Assembly: GCA_000934385.1 (NCBI GenBank)
Contig: KN880639.1
Coordinates: 1-43,412 of the forward strand
Origin: Cylindrobasidium torrendii FP15055 ss-10
Taxonomy: Eukaryota; Basidiomycota; Agaricomycetes; Agaricales; Physalacriaceae
Reading direction: 5' to 3'
Length of the DNA: 43,412 bases
In this document: positions 11,245-26,759 of the stretch, in pieces
Layout of the letters: each line of letters opens with the position of its first letter
Numbering within the stretch: the stretch's first letter is position 1
Made by a program: the position numbers and the translations under genes
The notes under the pieces: generated by a model
What the model was told of the DNA's origin: nothing
The model's input: only the letters and a program-made list of their open reading frames with translations
Database searches by the model: none

Positions 11245-11508
11245 GACAGCGGAGTGGCACTGCGATGATGATGGCGGAGAGATGTGAAGAGTGAAATGCC
11301 CGCCGCCTAAGCTGAAAGAGAAAAGGACAGCGTCTCCGCGTCATCTGCACGCTAGGTCGCTCGGCTATGTGTCACAGTCACTTAGACTCTGCAATGAGGC
11401 CTTCTCAAGGCGCTTGTATAGTGAGCGCTTGAGCTTGAATTCCGATCTCCGCGCGACCCATTGAATACTTTCTTGGCTTCATACTCTCATTGCTGGCTGC
11501 AAAGATAG
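11245..11508. promoter_or_regulatory. Divergent upstream region, Hsp70 relic / coiled-coil copy 3
   Basis: 264 bp separate the divergent ATGs of the Hsp70 relic (minus) and coiled-coil copy 3 (plus). This repeats the head-to-head arrangement at 3883-3995. I see no clear TATA box or heat-shock element. Confidence 0.4.
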
Positions 11509-13218
11509 ATGATGCTGACGGCCGCTGGAAAAATTGTCAAAGTCGTCAAAAACATTGGCGGACGCCCCCAGGCAGAGTCTGCACCATCCACAATGTCATC
11601 GTCTGCTTACAATGAGCATGGGGACCGGCGACGGCCTAGAGATACCAGCGTGCCAATGGTATGATTGGTCCGTGGCCTTGGTTTGGAATTCGGCGTTGAT
11701 GCTTTCACAAGGATGTTGACCCAGCGCTTCCAGCTCAACTCTATGCAAATGAGGGCGCCGTGTCGGTAAGGGGAACTGTCTAGAATTCTCTTCCTATCTT
11801 CATTTTGCTCTTCAGTCTGCTCTGCCCGATGGGAGCGAGCATGGACAGCATCTTCACCAGGCCATGGATTCTTCTACCCCCACTAGATATTATCAGATTC
11901 GGAAACCAGCTTCTGAGCCAACGCAAGTACAGGTCGCTGATCAGCGCGATCGTGACCTCAGTCGTCACTGCGGCGCTGAACTAGGTGAAGCAGAGCCCCG
12001 CTACAGAACGTTCTCCGAGGTGCGCCTTGTAAATCAACAAATATGCCTCATGTTTATCCTTCCAGGCGGTGGCGACTCAAACTCAACCGGCTTCCTCTGC
12101 GCTGCGTTCGCACGGCCATTCCCAGAGCACCGAGAGCGCCAATGTACACAAGGCCGAGCTTGAAAGCCTTCGTCTGTACTATGAGAAGCACATCGAAGGA
12201 ATACAACAAAAGGAGCAAGAGCTTCGCGCCAGGCTCCAACAATCTCAGATGAATACGCAGAGTATGCAGAACCAGTACGAGCACGAGCATGCGCGGCGAT
12301 GTGCTGCCGAGAAGCTCAACGACCTACGACGCAACGAGTTACAGGAGGCGCAGGCGTATCTTGAGAAGTCCGACACTATGTCTGCCCAGGACATAGTCAG
12401 TCTCGTCAGGGCTCTCAACTCGGAGATCTTCCAGTTTGCAGCCTCTGTCGCCGAGGCCACCCCGCTTCGTGCCGAAGGTCACCAGGAAAACGAGGACATC
12501 CAAAAACTCTATAAAGTTATCGGTCCTGAACTTGCGTCCGTTGTGCAGAGCATGCCTCTCCCTAGCGTTGATCCCGAATTCCTCTTCCAAACTGTCATTC
12601 AAGTGGCTTTGACGAGCGTTTCCCGAGTCTGGACGACACTCTTTGACGCTCGTGCGCCTACTTATTCTGAAGCTCAAGAATCAATCCGTTCTGTGTATCG
12701 TAGCATTCGCAGCGCGAGTGTGTACGTAAGTTCCGACAGATTTTCTATACTAATGCCAGCATCAATTAGGCCCCCAAAGCGTTTCCGCTCGCTGGCGCGC
12801 GCTCGTCTACTCTCGTCATAAATATGAAAACCCCGACGAAGCTCGCAACATCCTGTATGGAAAGCTGGAGAGGGCCTTGAAGATTGTAGTACGCGCGCTT
12901 GGTTATGTTGTGACCAACCAAATGCTCTCTGGCATCACGCCCATCGCGGACGCCATCATCAAATTTGACCGCGCCGGTGGAGAGGCAGCGCTGTCGCAGA
13001 GTATGGTTCCCATCTTCATCAAGGCCGGAACGCAGTTCAGCCCAGACGAGATGGAGGATGCAAACGGGAGTACTGAGGCGAAGGACACGGTTGTGGGATG
13101 CATTGAGCTCGGACTGGGGAGCTATGAGCGTGGGGACTCAGGAAAGCGGACCTCAAAGGAGAGCCCGTTACTTCTCAAGCCGGTAGTCCTTCTCGCGTCG
13201 GCATTTTACGAAAACTAG
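11509..13218 (+). CDS. Coiled-coil protein of the Hsp70-linked family, copy 3
   Basis: Five exons (11509-11658, 11712-11765, 11816-12019, 12066-12717, 12770-13218) give about 502 aa. All junctions keep the frame, and the coiled-coil exon is 652 nt, exactly as in copy 1. Residues 1-136 are polar and weakly conserved, except VPM|DVDPA, which resembles copy 1. A coiled coil covers about 165-245. The C-terminal region carries PQSVSARWRALVYSRHKY and IADAIIKFDRAGGEAALSQ and ends SAFYEN. Two adjacent ATGs (11509, 11512) begin the frame; 11593 is a later alternative. There is no signal peptide, membrane segment or known enzymatic motif. It is divergent from the Hsp70 relic and convergent with the ABC transporter that ends at 13553. 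The 334 bp between the two stops show nothing recognisable. Confidence 0.82.
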
Positions 13219-13552
13219 AGCGGTACTCTGCGTACCAATGGTCACTTATCGCGTTGACAAATAACAATTCTTGAATGAGAACAAATCACGAAATACTGGA
13301 CGGATCCTTGAGCGGGATCCCGTCGACCATTTACGCTTAACTCATATGGGCAGTTGACTTCTCTAAATGCGTTGTCGATTCGTCGATGGTAAGAGGCATG
13401 ATGGTAGGTAACAGTCCTGTCTACGTCGTGATAGTCCAAACCAGTAACATGCACAATAAACCTAACGCGCTCATCCTAGTATTATGTACTTCTATATAAT
13501 TTACAGTCTAAGGGTCCATTATAAGTATAAAGCAACACCACGCCCAATACAT

Positions 13553-16500
13553 CTATGCAGTCTTCGCCTTGTTGCTGCCCTTCGGCACACGCGCCAACCA
13601 GTACAGGAACAGCGCACCAAAGATGTTGAAGATGATGTACACCCAGAAGATCCCGTAGTTCCTCCACCTCTCGTCGTAGTCCGCTGACACTTGCGTGAGG
13701 AAGGTGTTGGTGCTGGTAACAGCGCAGAAGTGACAGTCTTGGGTCGCGTTTGGGTTCATGACCTTGCCACCAAAGTCGTTGATGTAGTTTGTGAGGTAGG
13801 CGCTGCAGGTCATGCCCGATGGCGGGTCGAACGACGATACCTCAAGGTCAGAGCAATGTGCTTCAGCGTTGGCGAGACCATTGGACAGCATGCCGGAAAC
13901 GAGATAGGTGAATGGCGAGACGCGGTACATGAATATCCAGAAGCGCGGGAAGACGCTGGGGCCTGCAACGACACTGTGAAATCATCAGCATGTACTCTGA
14001 GAAGAGTATGAAGAAAAGAACGCACCCGCAAAACAATAGACACAGCGAGAACAGCAAGGTAGCAATGTTACCACCAGTTTCAGCGACGTCGATACCGGCG
14101 ATGACCATGTGCGCGAACGTCGAAGTAAACATAAGGAAACTCCAAATGAAGAGGAACATCAATCCAGCGCGTTCGTTCATCGTGCCCGTCTCTTGTGCGT
14201 TGCGGTACAGGCCAATGGGATAGTACCATGAGACAAACATGAACACACCCATAAGAGAGTTCCACGGCAGCTCAGCGGTGATGTTGGCGAGCATGAACGT
14301 TTGCCAGGAGTACGTCTTGGATGGGCGCTCGCGGACCTCGTACAAGGACCGCTGGGTGACGAAGTGTGGGAGCATTTGGTTGACCAAGTTACCGAAGACC
14401 GTGAGCAACATGAAGACGGAGAACATCTGGTTTTGGAGGCCTTGCAGAGTGTTATCCGCCTTGAAGAACGAGAAACCGATGAAGAGACCCTACGAAACAA
14501 TAAGTATTCGTAACCAGCAGGCAAACAAGGAAACATACCGTGAGGACGGACAATGCAGTCTTCGAGTAGAGGTACGATGGGGTACGCCAGAGCTGCTGGA
14601 ACACACGGTATGTGCAGTTGAGGTACTGGGTGACAAAGCCGGCAGCAAATGCTTGCTGAGCAAGCAGGTCAACAGCAACGGGCTTGGCGTTCTCTCTCTT
14701 CCTCCTCAGCTCAGCTTGGACGGCCTTCAGCTCGTCGCTCTGGTCCCATGCCTCGACGAAGTCGCGGACAGCCACAGCTCCTGGAGCAGCACCAATGACT
14801 TGAAGCATCCATTCGGCAGGGTTGGCGCTGGCCGGGCAAGGAGGAGCACCCTGGCGCTCGAAGTAGTCGATGAGGGTGCGTGAGTCCTTGCCGATATCGC
14901 CGTAGTACACAGTGCGGCCACCACGAGCGAGGAAAAGGAGACGATCGAATTCCTGGAACAGCATACCGGAAGGCTGGTGGATCGTGCAGAGGATGGCCTG
15001 GCCGTTGGCAGCGAGCTTGCGAAGGAGTCTGCAAATGGACCACGCAGTCTGCGAGTCAAGACCACTGCGCATAATATAAATCAAGTTGTCAATGCCGAGG
15101 TGCAATGTGCATACCTAGTGGGTTCGTCGAGGAACAAAAGGAGTTGGGGCTTAGCCGCGAGCTCAACACCAATAGTGAGACGCTTGCGCTGTTCAACGTT
15201 GAGACCTAAACAATGTCAGATCATGTCTAATGTCGAGAGAATGTCAACGCACCTTCTCCGGGAACACCAACGACGGCATCAGCGTATTTCTCCATCTCGA
15301 GGAGCTTGATGACCTCCTCGACATACTCCTGCTTCTCCTGCTCGGAGACGTCCCTGGGCTGGCGGAGACGTGCACTGAAGATTAGGGCCTCCCGGACAGT
15401 CGACGTGCTGAGATGCAGATCCTGTTGCTGGACATAGCCAGTCTTGCGCTGGAACGACGCGTCGCGCTGGTTTCCGTCGACAAGCATATCACCGGTAACG
15501 ACACCCATGGTAACACGAGACGCGAGGACGTCGAGAAGAGTGGTCTTGCCAGCACCCGAAGCGCCCATAAGTGCCGTGAGAGTTCCCGGCTCGACCCATC
15601 CGTTGACATGGTTCAGCAGACGACGAGGCTCCCCCTTGATCTTGATATCGTAGCAAACGTCTTCCCAGTGGAAGATGGCAGTCTGCCTCTGAATTTTGGC
15701 CACAGCGGCATCGATATTGTCGCCGTCATGCTCCTTGACATATTCACCCTGGCCTTCCTCGTCGGATTGAACCTTTGCAGCTTTGGGGACGTGCTTGCGA
15801 CGGAAAAGGAGGACTTCACCCTTGGACTTGGCCGAGGTGATGAACTCAGTTGCGAGGAGATACACACCGCAGAAAAAGATGACAAAGCCAAAGAGAATGC
15901 CCAAATTCCTGGAAGTCCGTCAGTGGGCAGAGCCGAGAACAAACCGAAGAACATACCTCCAGAGATGCGAGCGGGTGTACTCGTACGTAGTCGCCGCATA
16001 TCTTGTGCCCTGCACGCTGCTTTCGCCCGCGACAGCTCCGGTAGTCGAGCAAATTTGGTTGGCCAAGCTTGTGTATGTGTCTCCCGTCGGGACATATGCA
16101 AGACATGGGAACGCACGACCATCAAACTCATTGACCATCAAACTCTCGAAGGCGTACCCAATAGGGTCAATGTAGTTGATCCAACGGAACCATACAACCA
16201 TGCCGCGCGTCGGGATGGTGAATCCAGTGTAGATGACGAGGGCCAAAATGAGAATGGCGGCGGGGGCCATGGCTTGAGCGATTGTCCTTGACAGAGCACC
16301 AATGCAACGGAAAATCATCGACATGGAGAGCGTGCACATGAATGAGAACAGTAGGAAGATAAAGAACGCGTCGACCTCGCGGCGAAGGTTGGTGAGGAAG
16401 TACAATGTCAGGTTAAACGTGATAGCAATGAAGATCTTGGATGGCAGGTCACAAATCATGGACGCAATGGCTTCGGCGAAGGGATGATAGAGGGCCATGC

Positions 16501-18411
16501 GAGAGTGCTTTTCGACGATGGGGCGTTGCTCGTATAGGGTCAAAATCTAGTGGAAATTGTCAGTACAGTTCACCACATCCCAGTCACCAACGCACCTCCA
16601 GGGCAGAGCTGAATGCATTCATGAGGACGGCGTAGAAAAGCAGGACACCGCGACTGTAGAAACTGCCGCTATCCTCAGAGAGGTTGTAAAAGACACTGCC
16701 GATAATGAGAGCCATGATGAAGTTGCCGAATAGACCAGTGAAGAAGAGGGACATGTCGCCGAGCAAACGCTGGAAGCCGCGAGAAAGGCAGAGCTTGACC
16801 TGCATGGGGGTAGAGATCGTGTAGGGAGAGCGAGAGCGCCTGCGATGAAATCAATATTGAGCAAGACGGCAGGGGAAGTTACACACATTCCCTTGGCCTG
16901 GTCGTTCTTCCTGGAAGCCTTGAACTTCTCTAACTGCTCGCCGCCGACGGGGTAGTTCGAATCATACTCGTCGATTTGTGCAAGCAACTTCTGGCGCGCT
17001 GGACTGTCGTGCCAAACCTTGGCGAACTCGTCGGGTGTTTGAGGCACACGACCCTCGTATCCAGGCCTAATGATGCGCTCGGAAGGATTGGTGAGAGACG
17101 TGAGGAAGTCAGCAGTGGTCTGACGGTCGGGGCAGATGAAGCCCATATCCGTGAAGTATGACTTGGCCTCATTGACGTGACCAAAGAAGATCTGACGACC
17201 TTCGTACAGGACAACGGCCTTGTCGAAGGTCTGGAATATGTTAGGAAATGGGGCGATACATGAGGCAAAAAAAAATACGCACATCATAGATGTCTTGAGA
17301 CGCCTGGTAAATGGCAACAACAGCGGTCGAACCCTGGTACTTGGTCAGGAGCCGGATGGTCTTGACGAATTCGAGGGCGGTAGCAGAGTCCAGACCACGG
17401 GTGGAGTTATCCCAGCACTGCAGCGGAGCTCCGCTGAGCGCGACTTCTGCGATAGAGACACGTTTGCGCTCACCGCCGGACACACCGCGAATGAAGTCGT
17501 TGCCAACCTTGGTGTTGACGGTATGCGAGAGACCAAACACAGCCATCACGACGTCGCGCATGTGCTGCGCCCACATGTCGCGTGTCACGCCTGGAAGACG
17601 CGTGCGAGGAGTACGCGCTCTCGCAGCGAACGACAGAGTTTGACCGACGGTGAGATTGGGAAAGTGAACATCGGTCTCCGCGTTGTAGATACTCTCGCCT
17701 CGGAAATCCTTGTGCATAGTCTTGCGAGGGATACCCTGGTAGTTGATCTCGGCATCGTCTTGAACATAGAAACCGTGTGTTTCGCCGGCAATTGTCTTGA
17801 GAAGTGTTGTGCAGCCACTGCGAAGTGTGAGCTCGCGGGAAGTTGAAACAAGGAAGCTACACATACCTGCCCGGGCGGCCAAGAACGACAAGCATCTCTC
17901 CATGCTTGACGAGACCCTCAAAGTTGCGGAGAATGTCAATACGCTTGCCCTTGTTGCGGCTGAGGAGACTAGCCAGATTGGCTGGGATATCGAGGAGAAC
18001 GTTGCCGACAGTCTTCTGGTGGTCGGTTGGCTTGCCGTACCCGTAAACGTTGAGATTCTTGTAAGAAACGCCCGCCGTACGCGGAGCGAAGCGTTCGGGG
18101 TCGCGTTCAGAGAGATGGAGGACGCTGCGAATCCAAAGGTGATAGTCGAATTTGCCTGACATAGGATCCATGCGAGGGTCTGTGGAGCCCTCGAACGGGT
18201 TGTCGCCTTCAGCGAGGTGGTGTCCTTTGCCCGACGCGAGCGAGGCATTTGTGACCGTGCGCGCTAGCTGAAGAACAGCTTGCTCGGCGCGAGCGTCGAC
18301 TTCCTCGTACGCAGTGGCAGCGCTTTCACGGTCGCCATTAGAGTGTGCAGTGGGCGGCCTCTCTGATTGTGCCGCCTCCATGGCAGTTGTCGGTGCAAAC
18401 AGTACGCTCAT
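13553..18411 (-). CDS. PDR-type ABC transporter (ABC-G, full-length)
   Basis: Ten exons on the minus strand give about 1,470 aa in the order NBD1-TMD1-NBD2-TMD2. NBD1: Walker A GRPGSGCTT is restored by splicing across about 17820-17868 and has Cys where Lys is usual; the signature is [10 protein letters not shown] and Walker B is [16 protein letters not shown]2: Walker [12 protein letters not shown], degenerate signature [10 protein letters not shown], Walker [15 protein letters not shown]. This asymmetric pair (degenerate Walker A in NBD1, degenerate signature in NBD2) is typical of fungal PDR pumps. Hydrophobic segments follow each NBD, and the extracellular loop before the last helix has several Cys. 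The usual role is ATP-driven export of drugs, lipids and plant defence compounds at the plasma membrane. The start at 18411 was chosen as the first ATG of the frame; 18381 is an alternative. The last intron is at 13974-14025. Confidence 0.93.
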
Positions 18412-20041
18412 CACCCAAGAAATTGACGTGGATGTCGAGGTAGCGGGAGGGAGCACAGGCAAAGGAAGAGAAGGTGAAAGGCGGAGGGGGGCCGTGAAGA
18501 AAACAGCAATTTCATCAGAGGGTATAAGAACAAGTCTCTTGCGTCAGGGTGATTTGCCAACCTCGCCCGGCCCCCCGAAAGATAATGTCGTTGCATTCCT
18601 GCTGGTTCGATTTTGCTGAGAATTGAGACAAAATGTAGCCTCTGCGTTCGGAATCCAAAGTCCGAGGGTAAAGGAGGCCAACTTTCTGTGTGAAGTGAGT
18701 TGGAATGGTCAGAGCAGACAACAATCGGACCCAATAGCTATCTTTGATCACCGCATTTTGCCCTCCGAGATCACACTTGGCGACCAAAAGTCGTGCGTAA
18801 ACGTTTAAACACACGGCGCGCCCACAAAAACCTCAGGGCCCCACTACAAATGTCGCACTCGTGCCACTTGCCCCGCATTCCTCCAGCCCACGTTGGCAGT
18901 GGGCTTATCGTTACCATAGTGTCATTTTATAAGCAGAATGGGAAATAGCGTTTCTTCAAGCGCAAACTGCGAATTGCACCTGCAATCCACAACCAGTAAA
19001 GTGCATACTAGTCTGAATCATTTAGAGCATTCTGTCCCACACCCTCGAATGAACTACAATGGCCCCAAAGCTGATTCCCGTACCTACCGGCGGTTTACTC
19101 GATTCGATTATAAATTCTCTTACAAATAAGATTTGGCCAAGACTCAGTGGGCTTGCCGAACGCAAGGCATGTAGAAGGCAATTATTATTCGCTCTCCGAT
19201 GGCGTTAGATTAGACGCTGTACAGACGAGAAGGGACTCGAAGACTTTCGTCGCGCCTGCAAACAGATACACATAGCTGCGAGAACGTGAAGACGTGCAGC
19301 CTACGTGTCTCCACGACACAAATCTCCTCAGAGTCTACTTGCAATCGTGTTGTACGAACAGCGAAGATGTCGAACTTATGTAGCAGAGACCAGCGCGATC
19401 TGAGGGACTTCTAACCAATTTTGAACAGAGCTCAGCTCTTCCGCCATCATTTTACATCCGCTTCATTAAGTGCTGTACTACAGTCCGGATGGACACACAC
19501 TGGACACACACCTTATTGTCAAGTCATCACATAAGCATAGACCACTATAGTTTTGGAAGTCAGGATATATCACATGGCATTGACCACCGTGACAACAATA
19601 TTGGAAACTACAGGATTCGCTGCATAAGAGTCGTGTGCACGCTCCGCGTCTGTTCTCTGTGTCCGGAAGTCGTGAGCTCGTAGCCCCATTGTTGCCAGTG
19701 GGAGAGACGAGAAGGTTGATCTGTGTACGCTAAAGGGGTTGTCGGAATGCTTCCTACCGCCGAAATCCGTGCGAAGGACAGCGCTCAGCAACACCGTAAT
19801 GCTGCGTGCAGTTGGGGGCAAATGTGACTATGATGGCGTCGGCCCAACTGTGATCCAAGATGGAAGAGACGATGCCGCCAGAAGTTTCACTAGCACAACA
19901 GTGACGAAGTTGATGAATACAGAGAACTATCGCAAGACGCAAATGTATATATACGCACCCTCCTCTCAGAGGCGACTACAACTTGGGATAATCTCGTTTG
20001 ATGTTGTTCAAGGAGTAATCATCGTATGCAGACTGAATCTT
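18412..20041. other. Gene-poor stretch upstream of the ABC transporter
   Basis: No coding frame here can be tied to a known protein. The longest frame (19739-20224, plus) has no domain and overlaps the kinase-like relic on the other strand. The part next to 18412 should hold the transporter promoter; I identified no defined element. Confidence 0.5.
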
Positions 20042-20377
20042 CTAACCCGGAGAAACGCCCGGAGCCCACTCGTCCAAATCCGCGTTGATATCTTCCGGTT
20101 AGTGGAGGACTACGCCCTCCCTGCCCGGCCAGTCAAAATCAAGGAGCCACACATCCTGGTCGCCAGAGACCCAAACATTCGGAGCCCACAAGTCTCCCAG
20201 GACATAGCATTTCTTCTTCAGTAGACCTAGGATTCCGGAAGAGAAGTCGAAATTTGAACGATAAATTCTGCATGGCCAGCCTGGTCTGGAGAATTCAAAA
20301 TATGAACAACGAAGTGCAACATGGTGTTTGAAGAACTTTAATGCTGCAAGCTCGTGATCTGGCGGCACTTGCGGCAA
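20042..20377 (-). pseudogene. Protein-kinase-like relic (C-lobe fragment) with in-frame stop
   Basis: The minus frame from 20377 contains CYVLGDLWAPNVWVSGDQ and VWLLDFDWPGREGVV. This is the catalytic-loop and DFD-type metal-binding pattern (GDLRxxN...DFDWAG) seen in the many small kinase-like proteins of Agaricomycetes. Directly after it a TAA stands where the family has an aromatic residue, and the frame then continues with PEDINADLDEWAPGVSPG to a TAG at 20044-20042, which matches the family's usual end. The N-lobe is absent, and the catalytic-loop Arg is replaced by Trp. So this is a decayed fragment. Confidence 0.65.
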
Positions 20378-20517
20378 TCACCGGAAGCCGATCGCGTCAC
20401 GGTGGCGGCACACAGAGGCAAATAATCTGTCCCACTTTTGACTATCATTCACATATCAGTGACAGCACGCGTCAAGCGCGTCACTCGGCAGGACAACAGC
20501 CCGTTCCACCGTGAAAA

Positions 20518-24879
<4,362 letters not shown>

Positions 24880-25333
24880 TTGTCACCGCTACTCTTTGCG
24901 TTCATTTGATATCGTGCTCGTATCTATGTACTAGATGTTACTTGCTTATTTTGTACTGTATGAATTACTAGTAGTACTACGTGTAGAACACACATTTTAT
25001 TGTCAATTTCACTGTTAGTACATATGCTTGTTCGAATATGGACATCTAGCCATTCCTGCGGCGGGACGCGGTTGTACCGCGGCGAACTGTGTGTACTGCA
25101 GCTTCCGAAAACGGTTGGCACACTGGTAACTGTTGCTCTGATTTCCGTCTCCGCGCCAAATGATCTCCTATGGTCTCATTGTGGCTCGCTCCCCTAATCC
25201 GTTTGTTATGCGACCCGAAAGAATGTGGGGAAAAGGGTACATAGACAATCGTTGGACTTATCATACACCAATTAAACTATGTAGTGGCGTGAGAAGGGTC
25301 TAGCACTATTACGACTACTAGGTAATGATTTGT
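24880..25333. other. Intergenic region between convergent SMC5 and avidin genes
   Basis: 454 bp between two convergent stop codons. It is AT-rich near 24.9-25.0 kb, as expected for 3' UTRs. No gene or repeat was seen. Confidence 0.5.
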
Positions 25334-25920
25334 TTACTTCCTCTTTGCCAGAACTTGCTCTGCGCTGGGAGAACCGATTGACGTGGCCTTCTGGATCTCC
25401 TCTTGGGTAGGCTTGACACGGGTGAAGATATCATTTCCAATGTTAGTCGACTCCCAGACATCCTGGGGCTCTATAACACGAGGATCAGAGAAGGTTACGT
25501 GCTATAATGAGGCAGCGCACTCGTAGACCGGGTCAAAAGCCACTGAGTGATGATTACTTCCTGAGCGCCACCAAAGTACTGGCCACTCCAAGTCGCAGTA
25601 GAATGAGAATTACCATGCTGAGACGCAAGAGAAATTGTCAGACAGATGAGGATCGACCGAGAACATAAAGACTAAACCTTTTCGTTGCGGTAATTGACCG
25701 TCCAGCCGAGCGTCACACCCTCACCGTCGGGAGGAGCTGTGTCGTAGCGTCCAGTCAAAAAGTAGAAACTCTCGGCTTCCCCGACGCTGGAGTTGTATTT
25801 CCCATGGAGGGTGCCGTCCTTGTCAAGAACGAAGATGACGGTGGAACCAAGCTGGTTGTGCCACTTTCCAGCAATTGGCGAAGTGGGTTGGTGGACTACA
25901 GTGGAGGTGTCGTTGGCCAT
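25334..25920 (-). CDS. Avidin family biotin-binding protein (tamavidin-like)
   Basis: Three exons (25920-25678, 25617-25521, 25470-25334) with introns of 60 and 50 nt give 158 aa. The fold is the avidin/streptavidin beta-barrel. Residues that line the biotin pocket in streptavidin are present with matching spacing: N22, S26, Y42, S44, W73, S87, W91, W107, the inter-subunit W119 and D127. The position of streptavidin Thr90 is Ala89 here. There is no signal peptide, so it is expected to be cytosolic, like mushroom tamavidins. A charged C-terminal tail of about 30 residues after the barrel is unusual. Fungal avidins sequester biotin, and a defence role against fungivores or microbes has been proposed. 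A decayed relative lies at 42971-43408. Confidence 0.92.
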
Positions 25921-25989
25921 CCGAGCGAGCGAGTACTGACTGAGGCTGCTGATGTGTGTACACAGTAGCTCAACAGCATCCTTTTCTTC

Positions 25990-25996
25990 TTATATG
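25990..25996 (-). promoter_or_regulatory. Possible TATA box of the avidin gene
   Basis: On the minus strand CATATAAG lies about 70 nt before the avidin ATG. Position and sequence fit a core promoter, but it is otherwise untested. Confidence 0.4.
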
Positions 25997-26514
25997 GTCT
26001 TTCTACTGCCGGGCTTTCGTCTCGCCTGAACTTGAAGCAGTCAGATGAGCATGCGAGGATGACGGATCAGGCCAGAAGTAAGTATACATTCGTCTGCGGT
26101 CCAGGTGAAAGTTAAAAGGCAAAGAGAATGGACGTACCTTTATAACGCCGGTGTTACGTGTAGGTTGCCCAAAATCCTTGCATAAATTGCTACTGGAAAT
26201 CATCAGCCTGGATCCGACAACGCCCAGGAAGGGAATTTTTCAAATTCCACGAATACTCAGATGGCCTGTGAGACGAGATTCCAGCATCATTTTAGTAAGA
26301 AAGTGTTGCCAAAAACCATCCTTTACCGGCGATAGTATTTGTGAAAAATAAGAGTAGGGTATCCCCGCATGGAATGAGGGTATCTGGAGGGTACGGTCAC
26401 AGCTGGGCGCAGTCCGCAAAGAATGCAGTCGCCGTATTCAGAGTTCCCTCTTGCCCATGCCTTGGCAAGCTTCCTGTCGTGCTCGAGCATCAGCGTCACG
26501 AACCACGGTTCGGT

Positions 26515-26536
26515 CCAAGTGTCGACCAAGTGTCGA
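26515..26536. repeat. 11-bp tandem duplication
   Basis: ccaagtgtcga occurs twice, back to back and perfectly. It is intergenic. Confidence 0.85.
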
Positions 26537-26759
26537 CTATGTTGGCCCACAGTGACAGGTGCAATGGTCAAATGGCCGAACCACACGGCATCCAACGAAG
26601 AGCATGCAAGTCCAATGCAAGCCAATATCAACCCCGGCCACGCTGAGGGCCGGTCCGGTGCGCTCATTTCGATCGATTACATACACCATCGTGAACTAGC
26701 TCTTCCATGTTGGAGTGACCGATACTGTCTTCGTCCGGAATCCGACTTTGGAATTGAAA

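Larger units (their letters stand above)
25921..26759. other. Divergent intergenic region between avidin and acyltransferase genes
   Basis: 839 bp between divergent start codons. A 114-codon frame on the minus strand (26323-26667) has no recognisable domain and is not supported. The region carries an 11-bp tandem duplication at 26515-26536 and probably both promoters. Confidence 0.45.

Noticed and set aside
17241..18248. Long 335-codon alternative frame over the ABC transporter
   Set aside because: Its C-terminal half is the real NBD1 frame read through an intron; the N-terminal part is a shifted frame without transporter features.
26323..26667. 114-codon minus-strand frame between avidin and acyltransferase
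   Set aside because: No domain, no conserved pattern, and it covers the likely promoters of both neighbours.
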